Assembly (NCBI RefSeq): GCF_900302475.1
Contig: NZ_OMOQ01000001.1
Coordinates: 434,001 to 498,000 of the forward strand
Direction: 5' to 3'
DNA from: Defluviimonas aquaemixtae
Lineage (GTDB): Bacteria > Pseudomonadota > Alphaproteobacteria > Rhodobacterales > Rhodobacteraceae
Length of the DNA stretch: 64,000 nucleotides
The notes beneath the pieces were generated by a model that saw nothing but the letters and a program-made list of their open reading frames with translations, made no database searches and was not told the DNA's origin. A program made the position numbers and the translations under genes. Below, piece after piece: positions 1-10,944 of this stretch; the first letter of the stretch is position 1, and each line of letters starts with the position of its first letter.

Positions 1-1109
1 ATGAAGCCCCTCGTTGTCAGGTGTTTGCGCACCGCAGCCGACAGAAGCGCGTTTTCCATCAGTGACATGTCCGGTGCAGCGGCATGACCCAGCCGCTCTT
101 CCGGCGCCGCGCAGACACCGTCTCGGCGCCGCTCGTTCGGGCCAAGATGGCCAATGCCCCTACCGTGAATCTGGACCGTGTCCGATGCCGTCCGCAGTTC
201 GCCCGAAAGCGCGAGCAGAAGTTCGTCTTGCCCGTTGCCCGCAACGCCGCCGATTCCCAGGACCTCGCCCTGCCTGACCTCGAAGCCCACATCCTTGAGG
301 CTCGTGCCGAACGCGCTCGGGCTCGCGACCGAGAGGTCTGTCACCTTCAGCGCCACCGGACCCGGTTCCGCCGCCGCCCGTTCGGGTGCGTTCAGTGTCG
401 CGCCGACCATCATCTCGGCCATTTCGCGGGCCGAGACGTCCCTCGGCGTGCAGGTCCCCACGACCTTGCCGCGCCTCAGGATCGTCGCCTCGTCGCAGAG
501 CGCTTTGATCTCCTCGAGCTTATGGCTGATATAAAGGATCGACGTGCCTTCGGCGGCGAGCTTCCTGAGCGTCTCGAATAGGATGTTGACCTCCTGCGGC
601 GTCAAAACGCTCGTCGGCTCGTCCATGATCAGAAGCTTGGGGTCCTGCAAGAGACAGCGCACGATCTCGACCCGCTGCCGTTCGCCAGCCGACAGGTCGC
701 CGACGAGCCGCGACGGGTCGAGGGGCAGGCCGTAGCTTTCCGACACCTCGCGGATGCGGCCGGCGAGTTCCCGCATAGGCGGCGGGTTGTCCATGCCCAA
801 GGCCACGTTCTCGGCCACGTTCAGGGCGTCGAACAGGCTGAAATGCTGGAACACCATCGCGACGCCCAGCGACCGTGCCTCGCGCGGCTCGGACGGCGCG
901 TAATTCTCGCGGCGGAAGGTCATCCGCCCCCCATCAGGCTTCACGAGGCCATAGATCATCTTCACGAGCGTGGACTTGCCCGCACCGTTCTCGCCGAGAA
1001 GCGCATGGACCTCGCCCACGCCGATCTTGAACGATACGTCGTCGTTCGCCTTAACTCCGGGATAGGACTTGCTTATCCCCTCGATGCTCAGAAGCGGTTC
1101 CCTCGTCAT
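1..1109 (-). CDS. Nucleoside-type ABC transporter ATP-binding protein (partial, C-terminus off window)
   Basis: Cytoplasmic ATPase of a BMP-type (nucleoside/purine) importer with two tandem ABC domains. The reading frame from the ATG at 1109 stays open to the window edge, about 369 codons. The first domain shows Walker A GENGAGKST at about residues 39-47, the FQHF Q-loop typical of this subfamily, signature LSAGE at about 139-143 and Walker B LLIMDEP at about 159-165. The second domain begins near residue 255 and has the degenerate Walker A (GVAGNGQDE) usual in sugar and nucleoside importers. It overlaps the xdhC stop by 4 bases (ATGA), so it is probably the last visible gene of the xanthine dehydrogenase operon. 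Permeases and a binding protein are expected beyond the left edge. A sugar substrate cannot be excluded. Confidence 0.85.
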   Translation of the reverse strand, partial: MTREPLLSIEGISKSYPGVKANDDVSFKIGVGEVHALLGENGAGKSTLVKMIYGLVKPDGGRMTFRRENYAPSEPREARSLGVAMVFQHFSLFDALNVAENVALGMDNPPPMRELAGRIREVSESYGLPLDPSRLVGDLSAGERQRVEIVRCLLQDPKLLIMDEPTSVLTPQEVNILFETLRKLAAEGTSILYISHKLEEIKALCDEATILRRGKVVGTCTPRDVSAREMAEMMVGATLNAPERAAAEPGPVALKVTDLSVASPSAFGTSLKDVGFEVRQGEVLGIGGVAGNGQDELLLALSGELRTASDTVQIHGRGIGHLGPNERRRDGVCAAPEERLGHAAAPDMSLMENALLSAAVRKHLTTRGF

Positions 1110-2059
1110 CCCGCGCGCTCCTTGTTCTGTGTCTGGCTGGCGGTTCTTTCTTTAAGAAGCGCGGCGGCCACGCCGACCGCAATCGCCTGTGGATGCTTTC
1201 CAAAGCCCGGATCGCCAATCGGACAGCGGATACGCGCGATCTGCTCTTCCGGATGCCCGAGCGCAGCAAGCCGTGACCGGAACCGCGCCTTCTTCGTCGC
1301 CGATCCGATGAGGCCGAGGCTCCTGAAGCCGTGGCGGAGCAGCCGGTGGCAAATCTCCAGGTCGAAGGCGTGCGAGAAGGTCAGAACCAGATGTTCTGCG
1401 TTGACCGGAGCCTCCACCGCCAGATCGGCCGGGTTGGCGGCGACCCGCTGCACGACGCCCTCGGGCACGTCCGGAAACCGGCTTTCATCCGTGTCGATCC
1501 AGGTGAGCCGCAGCCCCGGCAGGGGTCCCAGCACCTCGACCAGCGCCCGGCCGACATGGCCTGCGCCCCAGATCCAGATTTCGCGATCAGGCACCGTCGC
1601 CGGCTCAACCATCCAGCCCTGCGCGATGCGTGCGACGGGCCGGAATCCTTCGCCGCGCGCCCGGTTCAGGATGCGCCGCACCGCGAGAGGCATCTCGCCC
1701 GCCGTCCCCGGGAGCGGCCGCACGACGACCGTGCCGTCCGCCAAGCTCTCAAGCCGGGCGTTATCCCAGACCTCCGACAGAAGAACGACCGCGCCGCCGC
1801 AGCACTGTTGCAGCGCGGGGCCAAGAGGCATCCGGTCCAGCCGGTCGCCCGTGCCGTCGGCGAGCATCTTCCGCGCCCGCGCCGTCGCCTCGTATTCCAG
1901 CGCTCCGCCGCCGATCGTGCCCTCCTGACCCCCGGCCCAGACGATCATCGCTGCGCCCACCTCGCGCGGAGCCGATCCCATGACCTCCGCCACGACGACG
2001 CGTACGACCGCGCCATGAACGGCCACGGCCTGCACCAGTGCGCCACGTTCGAAGCTCAT
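1106..2059 (-). CDS. xdhC: Xanthine dehydrogenase accessory protein XdhC
   Basis: Chaperone that delivers and helps sulfurate the molybdenum cofactor of xanthine dehydrogenase (role known from XdhC of Rhodobacter capsulatus). The 317-residue product starts MSFERGAL. It carries the XdhC/CoxI N-terminal domain (GSAPR near residue 30, then GTIGGGALE) and a C-terminal Rossmann-like domain with GAGHVGRALVEVLG. The frame extends further upstream, but that part is antisense to nothing useful and lies inside xdhB. The start at 2059 overlaps the xdhB stop by 4 bases, which supports it. Length is normal for the family. Confidence 0.93.
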   Translation of the reverse strand: MSFERGALVQAVAVHGAVVRVVVAEVMGSAPREVGAAMIVWAGGQEGTIGGGALEYEATARARKMLADGTGDRLDRMPLGPALQQCCGGAVVLLSEVWDNARLESLADGTVVVRPLPGTAGEMPLAVRRILNRARGEGFRPVARIAQGWMVEPATVPDREIWIWGAGHVGRALVEVLGPLPGLRLTWIDTDESRFPDVPEGVVQRVAANPADLAVEAPVNAEHLVLTFSHAFDLEICHRLLRHGFRSLGLIGSATKKARFRSRLAALGHPEEQIARIRCPIGDPGFGKHPQAIAVGVAAALLKERTASQTQNKERAG

Positions 2060-4464
2060 CGTCCTATCCCCCTTGCCCGCTTCACTGCCGCCAGCACTGC
2101 TTCGGCCGTCGCGGGCGCCTGAAGGTCGGGATAGTACGCCCCGCAGGCGGCACAGGCATTGGCGAGCGCCGAGAAGACCGAGATCCCGAGCATGAAGGGC
2201 GGCTCGCCCACCGCCTTCGAGCGGTAGATCGTCTCCTCCCGGTTCTGCCCGTCCCAGAGCGTCACGTTGAAGATGCGCGGCCGGTCGGAGCAGGCCGGGA
2301 TCTTGTAGGTCGAGGGCGCGTGCGTCATGAGCCGCCCCTTGCCGTCCCAGATAAGCTCCTCGGTCGTCAGCCAGCCCGCGCCCTGCACGAAGCCGCCCTC
2401 GATCTGGCCGATGTCGATGGCCGGGTTCAGGCTCGCCCCGCAATCGTGCAGGATATCCGTCCTGAGGATCCGGTTCTCGCCGGTCAGCGTGTCGATCACG
2501 ACCTCCGAGACCGCCGCGCCATAGGCGAAGTAGTAGAACGGCCGGCCGCGCCCCGCCTTGCGGTCCCAGTTGACTTTGGGCGTCGCGTAGAACCCAGTCG
2601 ACGAGAGGCTTACCCGCCCCATGTAGCAACGCGCCGCCGCCTCGGCGAAGCTCATCTCGTCGCCGCCGACGATGACCTTGCCGTCCTCGAACCGTACCTT
2701 CGCAGGCTCCGTCTGGTGCTCGTGGGCCAGATACTCCGCCATCCGCGCGCGGATCGTGTCGCAGGCCGCCTTCACTGCCATTCCGTTCAGGTCCGACCCC
2801 GACGACGCCGCCGTGGCCGAGGTGTTGGGCACCTTGCCCGTATCCGTCGCCGTGATCGCTACGTCAGAGACATCGACGCCGAAGGACGCCGCCGCGACCT
2901 GGCTCACCTTTCGGAACAGCCCCTGGCCCATCTCGGTCCCGCCGTGATTTAGGTGGATCGAGCCGTCGGAATAGACATGAACGAGCGCGCCGGCCTGATT
3001 GAGATGGGTCAGCGTGAACGAGATCCCGAACTTAACCGGCGTCAGCGCGATTCCTTTCTTCAGGATCGGGTTGTCCTTGTTCCACGCACTGATCGCCGCC
3101 CTGCGCCGGGCAAACTCGCTCGTCTCTTCGAGCTTCGCGACGAGCCCATTCAGGATGAAGTCCTCGACCGGCATGTGATAGGGCGTCGTCTGGAACCCGT
3201 CGGCCTTCGGCATCTTCGCGTCCGAGCGGATCATCGCTTCCGACCCGCGCGATGCGAGATCGACCGTGGGGTCGTCGGGCAGGGACTCATGCCCCGGCTC
3301 TGGCGCGGGCGCGACGCGCTCGGTCGCTTCGGCGTAGAAGTTGAGCTTGCGCAGCTCGAGCGCGTCCTTGCCGAGCACATAGGCGATGTGATCGATCGCC
3401 CGCTCGATCCCGAGCATCCCCTGCGGCCCGCCGAACCCGCGATAGGCGGTCGCGGACTGGGTGTTGGTCTTCAGCCGGTGGCTTTCGATCCGCACATGCT
3501 CCAGATGATAGGCGTTGTCGGCATGCAGCATCGCCCGGTCGGCGACCGGCAGCGACAGGTCCTGACTCCAGCCGCAGCGTGCAAGTTGCCGGAACTCGAT
3601 GCCGAGGATGCGGCCCTCTTCCGTGACGCCCGCACGGTATTCGATGCGGAAATCGTGGCGCTTGCCGGTGATGGTCATGTCGTCGTCGCGGTCGTAGCGC
3701 ATCTTCGCGGGTCTCCCGAGAAGCCGCGCCACGAGAGCGCACGACACCGCCAACGCGTTGCCCTGGCTCTCCTTGCCGCCGAACCCCCCGCCCATGCGGC
3801 GGCACTCGACGCGGACCGCATGCATCGGCAGACCGATGGCCTCGGCCACCTTGTGCTGAATTTCGGTCGGGTGCTGGGTCGAGGACTGGACGACAACGCC
3901 ACCCTCGGCGGGCAGCGCGAGCGCCGCCTGACCCTCCAGATAGAAATGCTCCTGTCCGCCCATTTCGAAGCGGCCCTCGATCACGCGCGGGGCATCCGCG
4001 ATGGCCTTGGCCGCGTCGCCCTTGGTCCAGACGACCGGTCCGCCCTCGAAGCGGCTGTCCGCCGTCATCGCTTCATCGACCGTCAGGTGCGCCGGAAGCT
4101 CCCTGTATTCGATCTTGCCCATCCGTGCGGCCTTGCGCGCGGCCAGGTGGCTCTCGGCGATCACAAGGAAGATCTGCTGGCCGACATAGTGCACCGTCCC
4201 CGTCGCCAGAAGCGGTTCGTCATGGATCGAGGGCGAGACGTCATTGGCGAAGGGCAGATCGTCCGCGGTCCAGACCGCCACGACGCCCGGCGCGGCGCGG
4301 ACATCGGACAGGTCCATGGCTGCGATCTCCCCATGCGCGACGGCCGACAGGCCGAAGGCGAGGTGCAGCGTGTTGGCTGGCAAGGCGACATCGTCGATAT
4401 AGCGTGCCCCGCCGGTGACATGCAGCAGTCCGGAATCGTGTGGAATGGGTTTCGCGTGGCTCAT
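2056..4464 (-). CDS. xdhB: Xanthine dehydrogenase molybdopterin-binding subunit XdhB
   Basis: Large catalytic subunit that hydroxylates hypoxanthine to xanthine and xanthine to urate at the molybdenum site. The 802-residue protein starts [25 protein letters not shown], the usual N-terminus. Visible signatures are [19 protein letters not shown] and the C-terminal VGEPPFMLG, whose Glu corresponds to the catalytic glutamate of the family. It overlaps xdhA upstream and xdhC downstream by 4 bases each, so the three are cotranscribed and probably translationally coupled. The same frame is open upstream, but that stretch belongs to xdhA and is not homologous. Confidence 0.96.
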   Translation of the reverse strand: MSHAKPIPHDSGLLHVTGGARYIDDVALPANTLHLAFGLSAVAHGEIAAMDLSDVRAAPGVVAVWTADDLPFANDVSPSIHDEPLLATGTVHYVGQQIFLVIAESHLAARKAARMGKIEYRELPAHLTVDEAMTADSRFEGGPVVWTKGDAAKAIADAPRVIEGRFEMGGQEHFYLEGQAALALPAEGGVVVQSSTQHPTEIQHKVAEAIGLPMHAVRVECRRMGGGFGGKESQGNALAVSCALVARLLGRPAKMRYDRDDDMTITGKRHDFRIEYRAGVTEEGRILGIEFRQLARCGWSQDLSLPVADRAMLHADNAYHLEHVRIESHRLKTNTQSATAYRGFGGPQGMLGIERAIDHIAYVLGKDALELRKLNFYAEATERVAPAPEPGHESLPDDPTVDLASRGSEAMIRSDAKMPKADGFQTTPYHMPVEDFILNGLVAKLEETSEFARRRAAISAWNKDNPILKKGIALTPVKFGISFTLTHLNQAGALVHVYSDGSIHLNHGGTEMGQGLFRKVSQVAAASFGVDVSDVAITATDTGKVPNTSATAASSGSDLNGMAVKAACDTIRARMAEYLAHEHQTEPAKVRFEDGKVIVGGDEMSFAEAAARCYMGRVSLSSTGFYATPKVNWDRKAGRGRPFYYFAYGAAVSEVVIDTLTGENRILRTDILHDCGASLNPAIDIGQIEGGFVQGAGWLTTEELIWDGKGRLMTHAPSTYKIPACSDRPRIFNVTLWDGQNREETIYRSKAVGEPPFMLGISVFSALANACAACGAYYPDLQAPATAEAVLAAVKRARGIGR

Positions 4465-5825
4465 GGCTGCACCTCCAGCACCGAAACGGCGGCTCCCGAC
4501 CGCTCGTGATAATAGCGCAAGAGCATGTTCTGCGCGCTCTCCAGCCGGTAGCCGGCCGAGCCGCGCATGTCGGTCATCGGGGTAAAGTCCTCGGTGAAGG
4601 CGGGCAGGGCGCCTTCGACTGTCTCGAGCGACCACGCCTTGCCCGTCAGCGCGGCCTCGACGGCGGCGGCGCGCTTCGGAATGCCCGCCATGCCGCCGAA
4701 CGCGATCCGCGCGGCGGCGACTTTCTGGCCGTCCAGAGCGATATTGAAGCATCCACAGACGGCCGAAATGTCCTGGTCGAAGCGTTTGGACAGCTTGTAG
4801 CAGGCGAGCTCCGGAGCCGTGGCCGGCATCGTCACGGCCTCGACGAACTCGCCCCTTGCACGGTCCTGCTTGCCGTAGTCGAGAAAGAAATCCTCCAGCG
4901 CGATTTCGCGCCGCTCCGCCCCCTTCCTCAGATGCAGCAGCGCCCCCATGGCGATCAGCGCGGGCGGCGCGTCGCCGATCGGCGAGCCGTTGGCGATATT
5001 GCCGCCCACTGTCGCGGCGCCTCTTATCTGTTCCGACGCGAAGCGGCGCATAAGCTCGGCGAAGGCGGGGTGCGACTTCTCCGTCGCAGAGCGCAGCGCC
5101 GCGATCGTCACCCCCGCGCCGACGCGCCAGCCGTCCTTGGCCTTCTCGATCTTCTGCAGGTCCCGGCAGGCATGAAGGAACGCAACCTCGGGCAGTTCGC
5201 GAAGCTGCTTCGTCACCCACAGCCCGACATCCGTCGCGCCGGCGACCAGCACCGCATCGGGATGGGCCGCGTACCAGTCGGCCAGTTCATCCGCCGTCGC
5301 GGGCGCGAACGGCGCATGGCCACCCGAAAGCGCAGGCTCGTCCTCAACCCAGGCCGGCACAGGCGCCTTGGCGGCAGCCTCGGCCGCGCGAATGATCGGC
5401 GCGTAGCCGGTGCAGCGGCAAAGATTGCCGGCGAGCTGGTCGTCGTGATCGGTCGCGCCATTCTTGTGCGCGACCGCCATCGACACGACAAAACCCGGTG
5501 TGCAGAAGCCGCACTGGCTGCCGTGATGCTCGACCATCGATTGCTGGACCGGATGGATCTCTCCCTTGGGGCCTGTCAGCCCCTCGACGGTGCGCACCGC
5601 GCGCCCGTGAAGCTGCGGGAGGAAAAGGATGCAGGCGTTCAGCGCACGGCTGCCCGTCTCGTCGGTAACCATCACCGTGCAGGCCCCGCAGTCGCCTTCG
5701 TTGCAGCCTTCCTTGGTGCCAGTAAGTCCGCGTGTTTCGCGCAGCCAGTCGAGAAGCGTCCGGGTCGGGCACTCGCCCGACGCAGTCACTGGCGTTCCGT
5801 TCAGTAGAAACGCTATGTCGTTCAT
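4461..5825 (-). CDS. xdhA: Xanthine dehydrogenase small subunit XdhA (2x[2Fe-2S], FAD)
   Basis: Electron-transfer subunit of xanthine dehydrogenase, passing electrons from the molybdenum centre through two [2Fe-2S] clusters to FAD and NAD+. The 454-residue product has a plant-type ferredoxin domain (CNEGDCGAC), a second cluster domain (CGFCTPGF and CRCTGY), then an FAD domain ([11 protein letters not shown]) and a CO-dehydrogenase-type C-terminal domain. [10 protein letters not shown] at 5825 was chosen as the start because it matches the family; an upstream ATG at 5948 would add an unrelated basic leader. It is the first gene of the leftward purine operon. The 274-base region upstream (5826-6099) shows no promoter I would call. 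Confidence 0.95.
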   Translation of the reverse strand: MNDIAFLLNGTPVTASGECPTRTLLDWLRETRGLTGTKEGCNEGDCGACTVMVTDETGSRALNACILFLPQLHGRAVRTVEGLTGPKGEIHPVQQSMVEHHGSQCGFCTPGFVVSMAVAHKNGATDHDDQLAGNLCRCTGYAPIIRAAEAAAKAPVPAWVEDEPALSGGHAPFAPATADELADWYAAHPDAVLVAGATDVGLWVTKQLRELPEVAFLHACRDLQKIEKAKDGWRVGAGVTIAALRSATEKSHPAFAELMRRFASEQIRGAATVGGNIANGSPIGDAPPALIAMGALLHLRKGAERREIALEDFFLDYGKQDRARGEFVEAVTMPATAPELACYKLSKRFDQDISAVCGCFNIALDGQKVAAARIAFGGMAGIPKRAAAVEAALTGKAWSLETVEGALPAFTEDFTPMTDMRGSAGYRLESAQNMLLRYYHERSGAAVSVLEVQP

Positions 5826-6099
5826 CGGATGAACCCGCCGCCTTCTCTTCCCTCCGGCCTTGTAGCGCACCCGCCCGATGCGGCGTAAAGCGGAAATGCG
5901 CGCCGGTCTCCCTGCCGTCATGAAGCGCCGATGCGCGCTCCAAGGCAAGCATTACTTTCGCGCAGAACCGATAAGCAGCTTCTTGGTTTGCCTGATAATC
6001 GTCAAAAGCCCGCCTATAAGTGTCGCTGCATCTGGCTTTGCGCGCGCCGCTTGATAAACTCGGGGGCAAGGGTTCGGTTCTCGGCATCAATGGGGTGGG

Positions 6100-6921
6100 A
6101 TGCAGACAGCGTTCGCGATAGTGGTACTTTGTGCGCTGTTTCTTGTCGCAGCCGTCTTCGCGGCAGCGCGCATGTTTCGCACCCGGATACTGGCCCTGGT
6201 CGCGCGGCTGCGCGACAGCCCGACCACAAGGAACCTCGAAGCCTCGCTTCCTCCGCTCGTCGCCGACTATGCGCGAAAGGCCGGCGCGGAGCCCGGCGCC
6301 AAGCTGCGCGTGGCCAGTTTCAATCAGGAAGGCGAGCTTCGGGTGAAGCAGGGCGGCCCGTTCGCGAAGTTCGCCGCGTGGCAGGTTTCGTCCCTCGGCC
6401 GCGCCGGTTTCGTCTGGGACGCGCGGCAGGATTGGGGGCCGTTCACCAGGTTCAGGGTGCTCGACAGCTACGTCGGCACCAAGGGCCGGCTCGAAGCGCG
6501 CATACTCGGGGCCATCCCGGCGGCGCGGGCCGAGGGCGACGACATCGACCTTGCCGAAGCCTATCGCTACCTTGCCGAGTTGCCCTGGCTTCCGGACGCG
6601 ATCCTCGGCAATCCCGAGCTTGCTTGGCGGGTGACCGGCGCGGACACGGTCGAGGTCCGGCTGAAGACGCAATCAGGGCCCGCGCGGGTTTCGTTCCGCT
6701 TCAACGCCGAAGGCGATATCGTAGCGATGGCGGCCAAGGGCCGGCCTGCGCGCGACGCTTCCGGCACGAAGGCGGACTACATGTGGCGCGGCCGCTTTTC
6801 GGACTATCGCCAGATCGGACCTCGCCGCCTGCCGGCAGTGGGCGAAGTCGGCTATGTCTACCCATCGGGCTATGAGCCCTATTTCCGCTGCCGCCTCACC
6901 GAGTATCACCTCACGGAGTGA
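6100..6921 (+). CDS. Conserved protein, DUF6544-like, with N-terminal membrane segment
   Basis: 273 residues. Residues about 4-25 are a strong hydrophobic segment (signal anchor), followed by a basic stretch, and the rest looks soluble. Motifs such as FAAWQ, GPFTRFRVLDSYV, AEAYRYLAELPWLPDAILGN and WRGRFSDYRQIGPRRLP resemble DUF6544-type proteins of unknown function. The start at 6100 is preceded by a G-rich stretch that can serve as a ribosome site. It stands alone between the divergent xdh operon and dnaE. No catalytic role can be inferred, and the family name is from memory rather than a search. Confidence 0.75.
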   Translation: MQTAFAIVVLCALFLVAAVFAAARMFRTRILALVARLRDSPTTRNLEASLPPLVADYARKAGAEPGAKLRVASFNQEGELRVKQGGPFAKFAAWQVSSLGRAGFVWDARQDWGPFTRFRVLDSYVGTKGRLEARILGAIPAARAEGDDIDLAEAYRYLAELPWLPDAILGNPELAWRVTGADTVEVRLKTQSGPARVSFRFNAEGDIVAMAAKGRPARDASGTKADYMWRGRFSDYRQIGPRRLPAVGEVGYVYPSGYEPYFRCRLTEYHLTE

Positions 6922-7027
6922 CGCCGGAGATGGCGACACGAGCTATCCCCGCCATGCTTGGCGAGCCTTTCTCCTGCGGTCAAAAAGGGCGCTTCCGGTG
7001 ACTTCAAGGGCCCGCTAGTGTCGGCCC

Positions 7028-10000
7028 ATGGCCACCGCTCCCCGATTCATCCATCTCCGCGTTCATACCGAGTACTCGCTGCTCGAAGGCGCCGTGCCGC
7101 TGAAAAAGCTCGTCGGGCTATGCGACAAGATGTCGATGCCCGCGATCGCCGTGACGGACTCCAACAACATGTTTGCGGCGCTGGAGTTTTCGGTGCTGGC
7201 GAAGGGGGCGGGGGTGCAGCCCATCGTCGGCTGCCAGATTGCGCTCGACCACGATCCCGTCCAGCCGGGCGAGCGCGCCCGCCCGCCCGCACCCGTCGTT
7301 CTTCTCGCGCAGAACGAGGCGGGCTACATGAACCTCATGAAGCTCAATTCCTGCCTCTATCTTCGGGGCGACGGCGCGCTTGCGCATGTGACGCCGGAAG
7401 AACTGGAACAGCACGCGGACGGGCTCATCTGCCTGTCCGGCGGCCCAGACGGACCCGTAGGCCGTCTCTTGCAGGCCGGGCAGGGCGCGAAGGCGGAGGC
7501 GCTCATCAAGCGTCTCGCCGCCGCCTATCCCGACCGGCTCTACGTCGAGCTTCAGCGCCATCCGGGCGAGGGCGGACAGTATACCGAGGCCGAACGGGCG
7601 ACCGAGCGCGGCCAGATCGAGCTGGCCTATGCGCTGCACCTGCCGCTCGTCGCCACCAACGATGTCTATTTCCCGAAGCCTGACATGTACGAGGCGCACG
7701 ATGCGCTGATCTGCATTGCCGAGGGCGCCTACGTCGATCAGCAGGAGCCACGCCGTCGCCTGACGCCGCAGCACTACCTTAAGTCGCCCGACGAAATGGC
7801 GGCGCTGTTCGCCGATCTGCCCGAGGCGCTGGAAAACACCATAGAGATCGCAAAGCGCTGCGCTTTTGCCGCCGAGAAGCGCCAGCCCATTCTGCCGAAA
7901 TTCGCCGATGACGAGGTCCAGGAACTTCGCCGTCAGGCGACGGAAGGCCTGAAGGGACGTCTCGCCGTCATACCCCACGCCGCTCCCATCGAGGACTACG
8001 AGAAGCGGCTCGACTTTGAACTCGGCATCATTGAGCAGATGGGCTTCCCCGGCTACTTCCTGATCGTCGCCGACTTCATCAAATGGGCCAAGGATCACCA
8101 TATCCCCGTCGGCCCGGGCCGAGGCTCCGGTGCGGGTTCGCTCGTGGCCTACGCGCTCACGATCACCGACCTCGATCCGCTACGCTACTCGCTCCTGTTC
8201 GAGCGGTTCCTGAACCCCGAACGGGTCTCGATGCCCGACTTCGATATCGACTTCTGCATGGACCGCCGCGAGGAGGTCATCGGCTACGTGCAGGAGAAAT
8301 TCGGCCGCGAGAAGGTCGCCCAGATCATCACCTTCGGCGCGCTCCTGTCGAAGGCGGCGGTCCGCGACGTCGGCCGCGTCCTCCAGATGCCCTACGGCCA
8401 GGTGGACCGGCTGTCGAAGCTCATTCCGGTCGAGGGTGTCAAGCCGGTCTCCATCGAGAAGGCATTGGCCGACGAACCCCGCCTGCGCGAAGCCGCCCGC
8501 GCTGAGGAGGTCGTCCAGCGCCTTCTCGACTACGGCCAAAAAATCGAGGGGCTACTGCGCAACGCTTCCACACATGCAGCGGGCGTCGTGATCGGCGACC
8601 GACCGCTTGACGAGCTGGTGCCGCTCTATCAGGACCCGCGCTCCACCATGCCCGCGACCCAGTTCAACATGAAGTGGGTCGAGCAGGCCGGCCTCGTGAA
8701 GTTCGACTTCCTCGGGTTGAAGACGCTGACCGTCATTCAGAATGCCGTGGACCTGATCCGCGCGGGCGGGCGGCAGCTGCACGAGGCGCCCGATGGCCGC
8801 AGGCTTTACGAGCCCCCCGAAGGGGCCGAGAACGACATCGGCGCGACCCCCTTGGACGACGAGCCCACCTACAAGCTCTACGCCGCCGCGAAGACCGTCG
8901 CCGTCTTCCAGGTGGAAAGCTCTGGCATGATGGACGCGCTGAGGCGCATGAAGCCGACCTGCATCGAGGACATCGTCGCGCTCGTGGCGCTCTACCGGCC
9001 CGGCCCGATGGAGAACATCCCGACCTATTGCGACGTGAAGAACGGGGTGAAGGCGCTTGAATCCATTCACCCTTCCATCGACCACATCCTCGCGGAGACG
9101 CAGGGCATCATCGTCTACCAGGAACAGGTGATGGAGATCGCGCAGGTCATGGCGGGCTACACGCTCGGCGGCGCCGACCTTCTCCGTCGCGCGATGGGCA
9201 AGAAGATCGCCGAGGAAATGGCCAAGGAGCGGCCGAAGTTCATCGACGGCTCCGTCGCCAACGGCGTCGACAAGAAGAAGGCCGGCGAAGTCTTTGACCT
9301 TCTGGAGAAATTCGCGAATTACGGCTTCAACAAATCGCATGCCGCCGCCTATGCCGTGGTCAGCTACCAAACTGCTTGGCTGAAAGCCAACCACCCGGTG
9401 GAGTTCATGGCTGGCGTTATGAACTGCGACCTCCATCTGACTGATAAGCTTGCGATTTACGCCGAAGAAGTACGCCGGGGCCTCGGCATCACGATCGTGC
9501 CGCCCTGCGTGAACCGGTCGCAGTCGACGTTCTCGGTCGCTGGCGGCGAGATCGTCTATGCGCTCGGCGCGCTGAAGAATGTCGGCGTCGAAGCGATGAA
9601 GCTGATCGTCGAGGCCCGGGGGACGAAGCCCTTCGCCACACTCTTCGACGTCGCCCGCCGGGTGGACCTCAAGCGGATCGGCAAGCGGCCCCTGGAGATG
9701 CTTGCCCGCGCCGGGGCCTTCGATCAGCTCGACCCGAACCGGCGGCGCGTCTTCGAGTCGCTCGATCCTCTGATGGCGTGGTCGGCCTCGGTCCACGAGG
9801 CGCGCGCCTCGGCCCAGGTCTCGCTCTTCGGCGAGGCGGGCGACGACCTGCCCGAACCGCGCCTGCCGAACCCCGACGACTGGCTGCCGACCGAACGGCT
9901 GGCCGAGGAGCACCAAGCGATCGGCTTCTACCTCTCCGGGCATCCCCTCGACGATTACGCGGTGGCGATGAAGCGCAAGAACCTGATGACGCTCGCCGAG

Positions 10001-10537
10001 TTGCAGGCCAAGGCCGAGCGCGACGGCGCGGCGGTGGCGCGCGTCGGCGTGCTTGTCTCAGGGCTTAAGGACCGCAAGTCGGCGCGCGGCACACGCTACT
10101 TCCGGCTGAACATCTCCGACCCGACCGGGCAGGTCGCGGGCATCGCGCTTTTCGCCGAGGATTTCGACGCCTGCCGGCGCGTCTTCGACCAGACGAGCCA
10201 GGTCGTGATGACGCTCGAGGCGCGGTTCAACGAGGGCCAGTTCGATCCGGTCGCCCGCTCCGTTGCGCCGATGGAGAATGTCGTCGCCGACGCGGTCGCG
10301 GCGGGGTTGAGGATCCATGTCGACGCGGAGGCAGCCGTCGCCTCGGTCGCTGGCCTTCTCGTCCGGATGGCCGAGGATGGCGCATCCCGCGCGCGCGGCC
10401 CGGTCTCGTTTTGCATCGCCGATTTCGGCACAGGGGCAGAGGTCGAGGTCGTCGCGGGCGACAGCTTCCCTGTCAGCCCGCAGATCCGAGGCGCGATCAA
10501 GGCCATGCCCGGCGTCATGCATGTCGAGGAGGTGTGA
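7028..10537 (+). CDS. dnaE: DNA polymerase III subunit alpha
   Basis: Replicative DNA polymerase catalytic subunit, 1169 residues, normal length for DnaE. The N-terminal PHP domain begins [17 protein letters not shown]. The polymerase core carries [14 protein letters not shown], the PDFDID motif at about residues 403-408, and [10 protein letters not shown] around residue 560, which supply the three catalytic aspartates. [19 protein letters not shown] and [10 protein letters not shown] follow. The C-terminal third holds the helix-hairpin-helix and OB-fold regions ([20 protein letters not shown]). It is a single-gene unit, with about 100 bases separating it from the upstream gene. Confidence 0.97.
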   Translation: MATAPRFIHLRVHTEYSLLEGAVPLKKLVGLCDKMSMPAIAVTDSNNMFAALEFSVLAKGAGVQPIVGCQIALDHDPVQPGERARPPAPVVLLAQNEAGYMNLMKLNSCLYLRGDGALAHVTPEELEQHADGLICLSGGPDGPVGRLLQAGQGAKAEALIKRLAAAYPDRLYVELQRHPGEGGQYTEAERATERGQIELAYALHLPLVATNDVYFPKPDMYEAHDALICIAEGAYVDQQEPRRRLTPQHYLKSPDEMAALFADLPEALENTIEIAKRCAFAAEKRQPILPKFADDEVQELRRQATEGLKGRLAVIPHAAPIEDYEKRLDFELGIIEQMGFPGYFLIVADFIKWAKDHHIPVGPGRGSGAGSLVAYALTITDLDPLRYSLLFERFLNPERVSMPDFDIDFCMDRREEVIGYVQEKFGREKVAQIITFGALLSKAAVRDVGRVLQMPYGQVDRLSKLIPVEGVKPVSIEKALADEPRLREAARAEEVVQRLLDYGQKIEGLLRNASTHAAGVVIGDRPLDELVPLYQDPRSTMPATQFNMKWVEQAGLVKFDFLGLKTLTVIQNAVDLIRAGGRQLHEAPDGRRLYEPPEGAENDIGATPLDDEPTYKLYAAAKTVAVFQVESSGMMDALRRMKPTCIEDIVALVALYRPGPMENIPTYCDVKNGVKALESIHPSIDHILAETQGIIVYQEQVMEIAQVMAGYTLGGADLLRRAMGKKIAEEMAKERPKFIDGSVANGVDKKKAGEVFDLLEKFANYGFNKSHAAAYAVVSYQTAWLKANHPVEFMAGVMNCDLHLTDKLAIYAEEVRRGLGITIVPPCVNRSQSTFSVAGGEIVYALGALKNVGVEAMKLIVEARGTKPFATLFDVARRVDLKRIGKRPLEMLARAGAFDQLDPNRRRVFESLDPLMAWSASVHEARASAQVSLFGEAGDDLPEPRLPNPDDWLPTERLAEEHQAIGFYLSGHPLDDYAVAMKRKNLMTLAELQAKAERDGAAVARVGVLVSGLKDRKSARGTRYFRLNISDPTGQVAGIALFAEDFDACRRVFDQTSQVVMTLEARFNEGQFDPVARSVAPMENVVADAVAAGLRIHVDAEAAVASVAGLLVRMAEDGASRARGPVSFCIADFGTGAEVEVVAGDSFPVSPQIRGAIKAMPGVMHVEEV

Positions 10538-10566
10538 GCGTCGAACCGCGTCCGACGCCCAGTCGA

Positions 10567-10944
10567 TCAGACCTCGACGAGCGGCGCAAACCCGCCGTAG
10601 ATCAGCCGTTTGCCGTCGAACGGCATCGGGTTCTTCTCGGGGTTCATGCGCGGATCGGCCTTTTCCGGATTGTTCATCCAATCGGTCATCTTCGCAAAAG
10701 CCTTGTCGCGCGTTGCCTTGTCGGGCCACTCGATCCAGGAAAAGACCACCGTCTCGTCCTCCTTCGCCTGAACGGCCTTGCGGAAATCGGTGACCTTGCC
10801 GTCGGGCACGTCGTCGCCCCAGCACTCGACCACGCGCGTCGCGCCAAGGTCGATGAACACGCTGTCGCCGAGCTTCGCGTGCTCCACGAACTTCTCCTTG
10901 TTGGCGGTCGGCACAGCGATCACAAATCCATCAATGTAGCTCAT
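10567..10944 (-). CDS. DUF1428 family protein
   Basis: 125-residue small soluble protein starting MSYIDGFVIAVPTANKEKF, with VFSWIEWPDKATRD and PMPFDGKRLIYGGF, the features of DUF1428 (ferredoxin-like alpha-beta fold, function unknown). Its start overlaps the stop of the upstream VOC gene by 4 bases (ATGA), so it is the last gene of the SRPBCC-VOC-DUF1428 set. Genes of these three families often travel together and are often annotated only as hypothetical. No enzymatic claim is made. Confidence 0.88.
   Translation of the reverse strand: MSYIDGFVIAVPTANKEKFVEHAKLGDSVFIDLGATRVVECWGDDVPDGKVTDFRKAVQAKEDETVVFSWIEWPDKATRDKAFAKMTDWMNNPEKADPRMNPEKNPMPFDGKRLIYGGFAPLVEV

Noticed and set aside
2953..4509. 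518-codon plus-strand frame across xdhB
   Set aside because: Antisense to a well-supported gene, with the repetitive Arg/Asp/His composition of a shadow frame.
7118..8101. Long open frame on the minus strand inside dnaE
   Set aside because: Arginine/leucine-rich shadow typical of GC-rich genes; dnaE on the plus strand has all family motifs.
8552..9943. 463-codon minus-strand frame inside dnaE
   Set aside because: Same reason; no recognisable domains and fully overlapped by dnaE.
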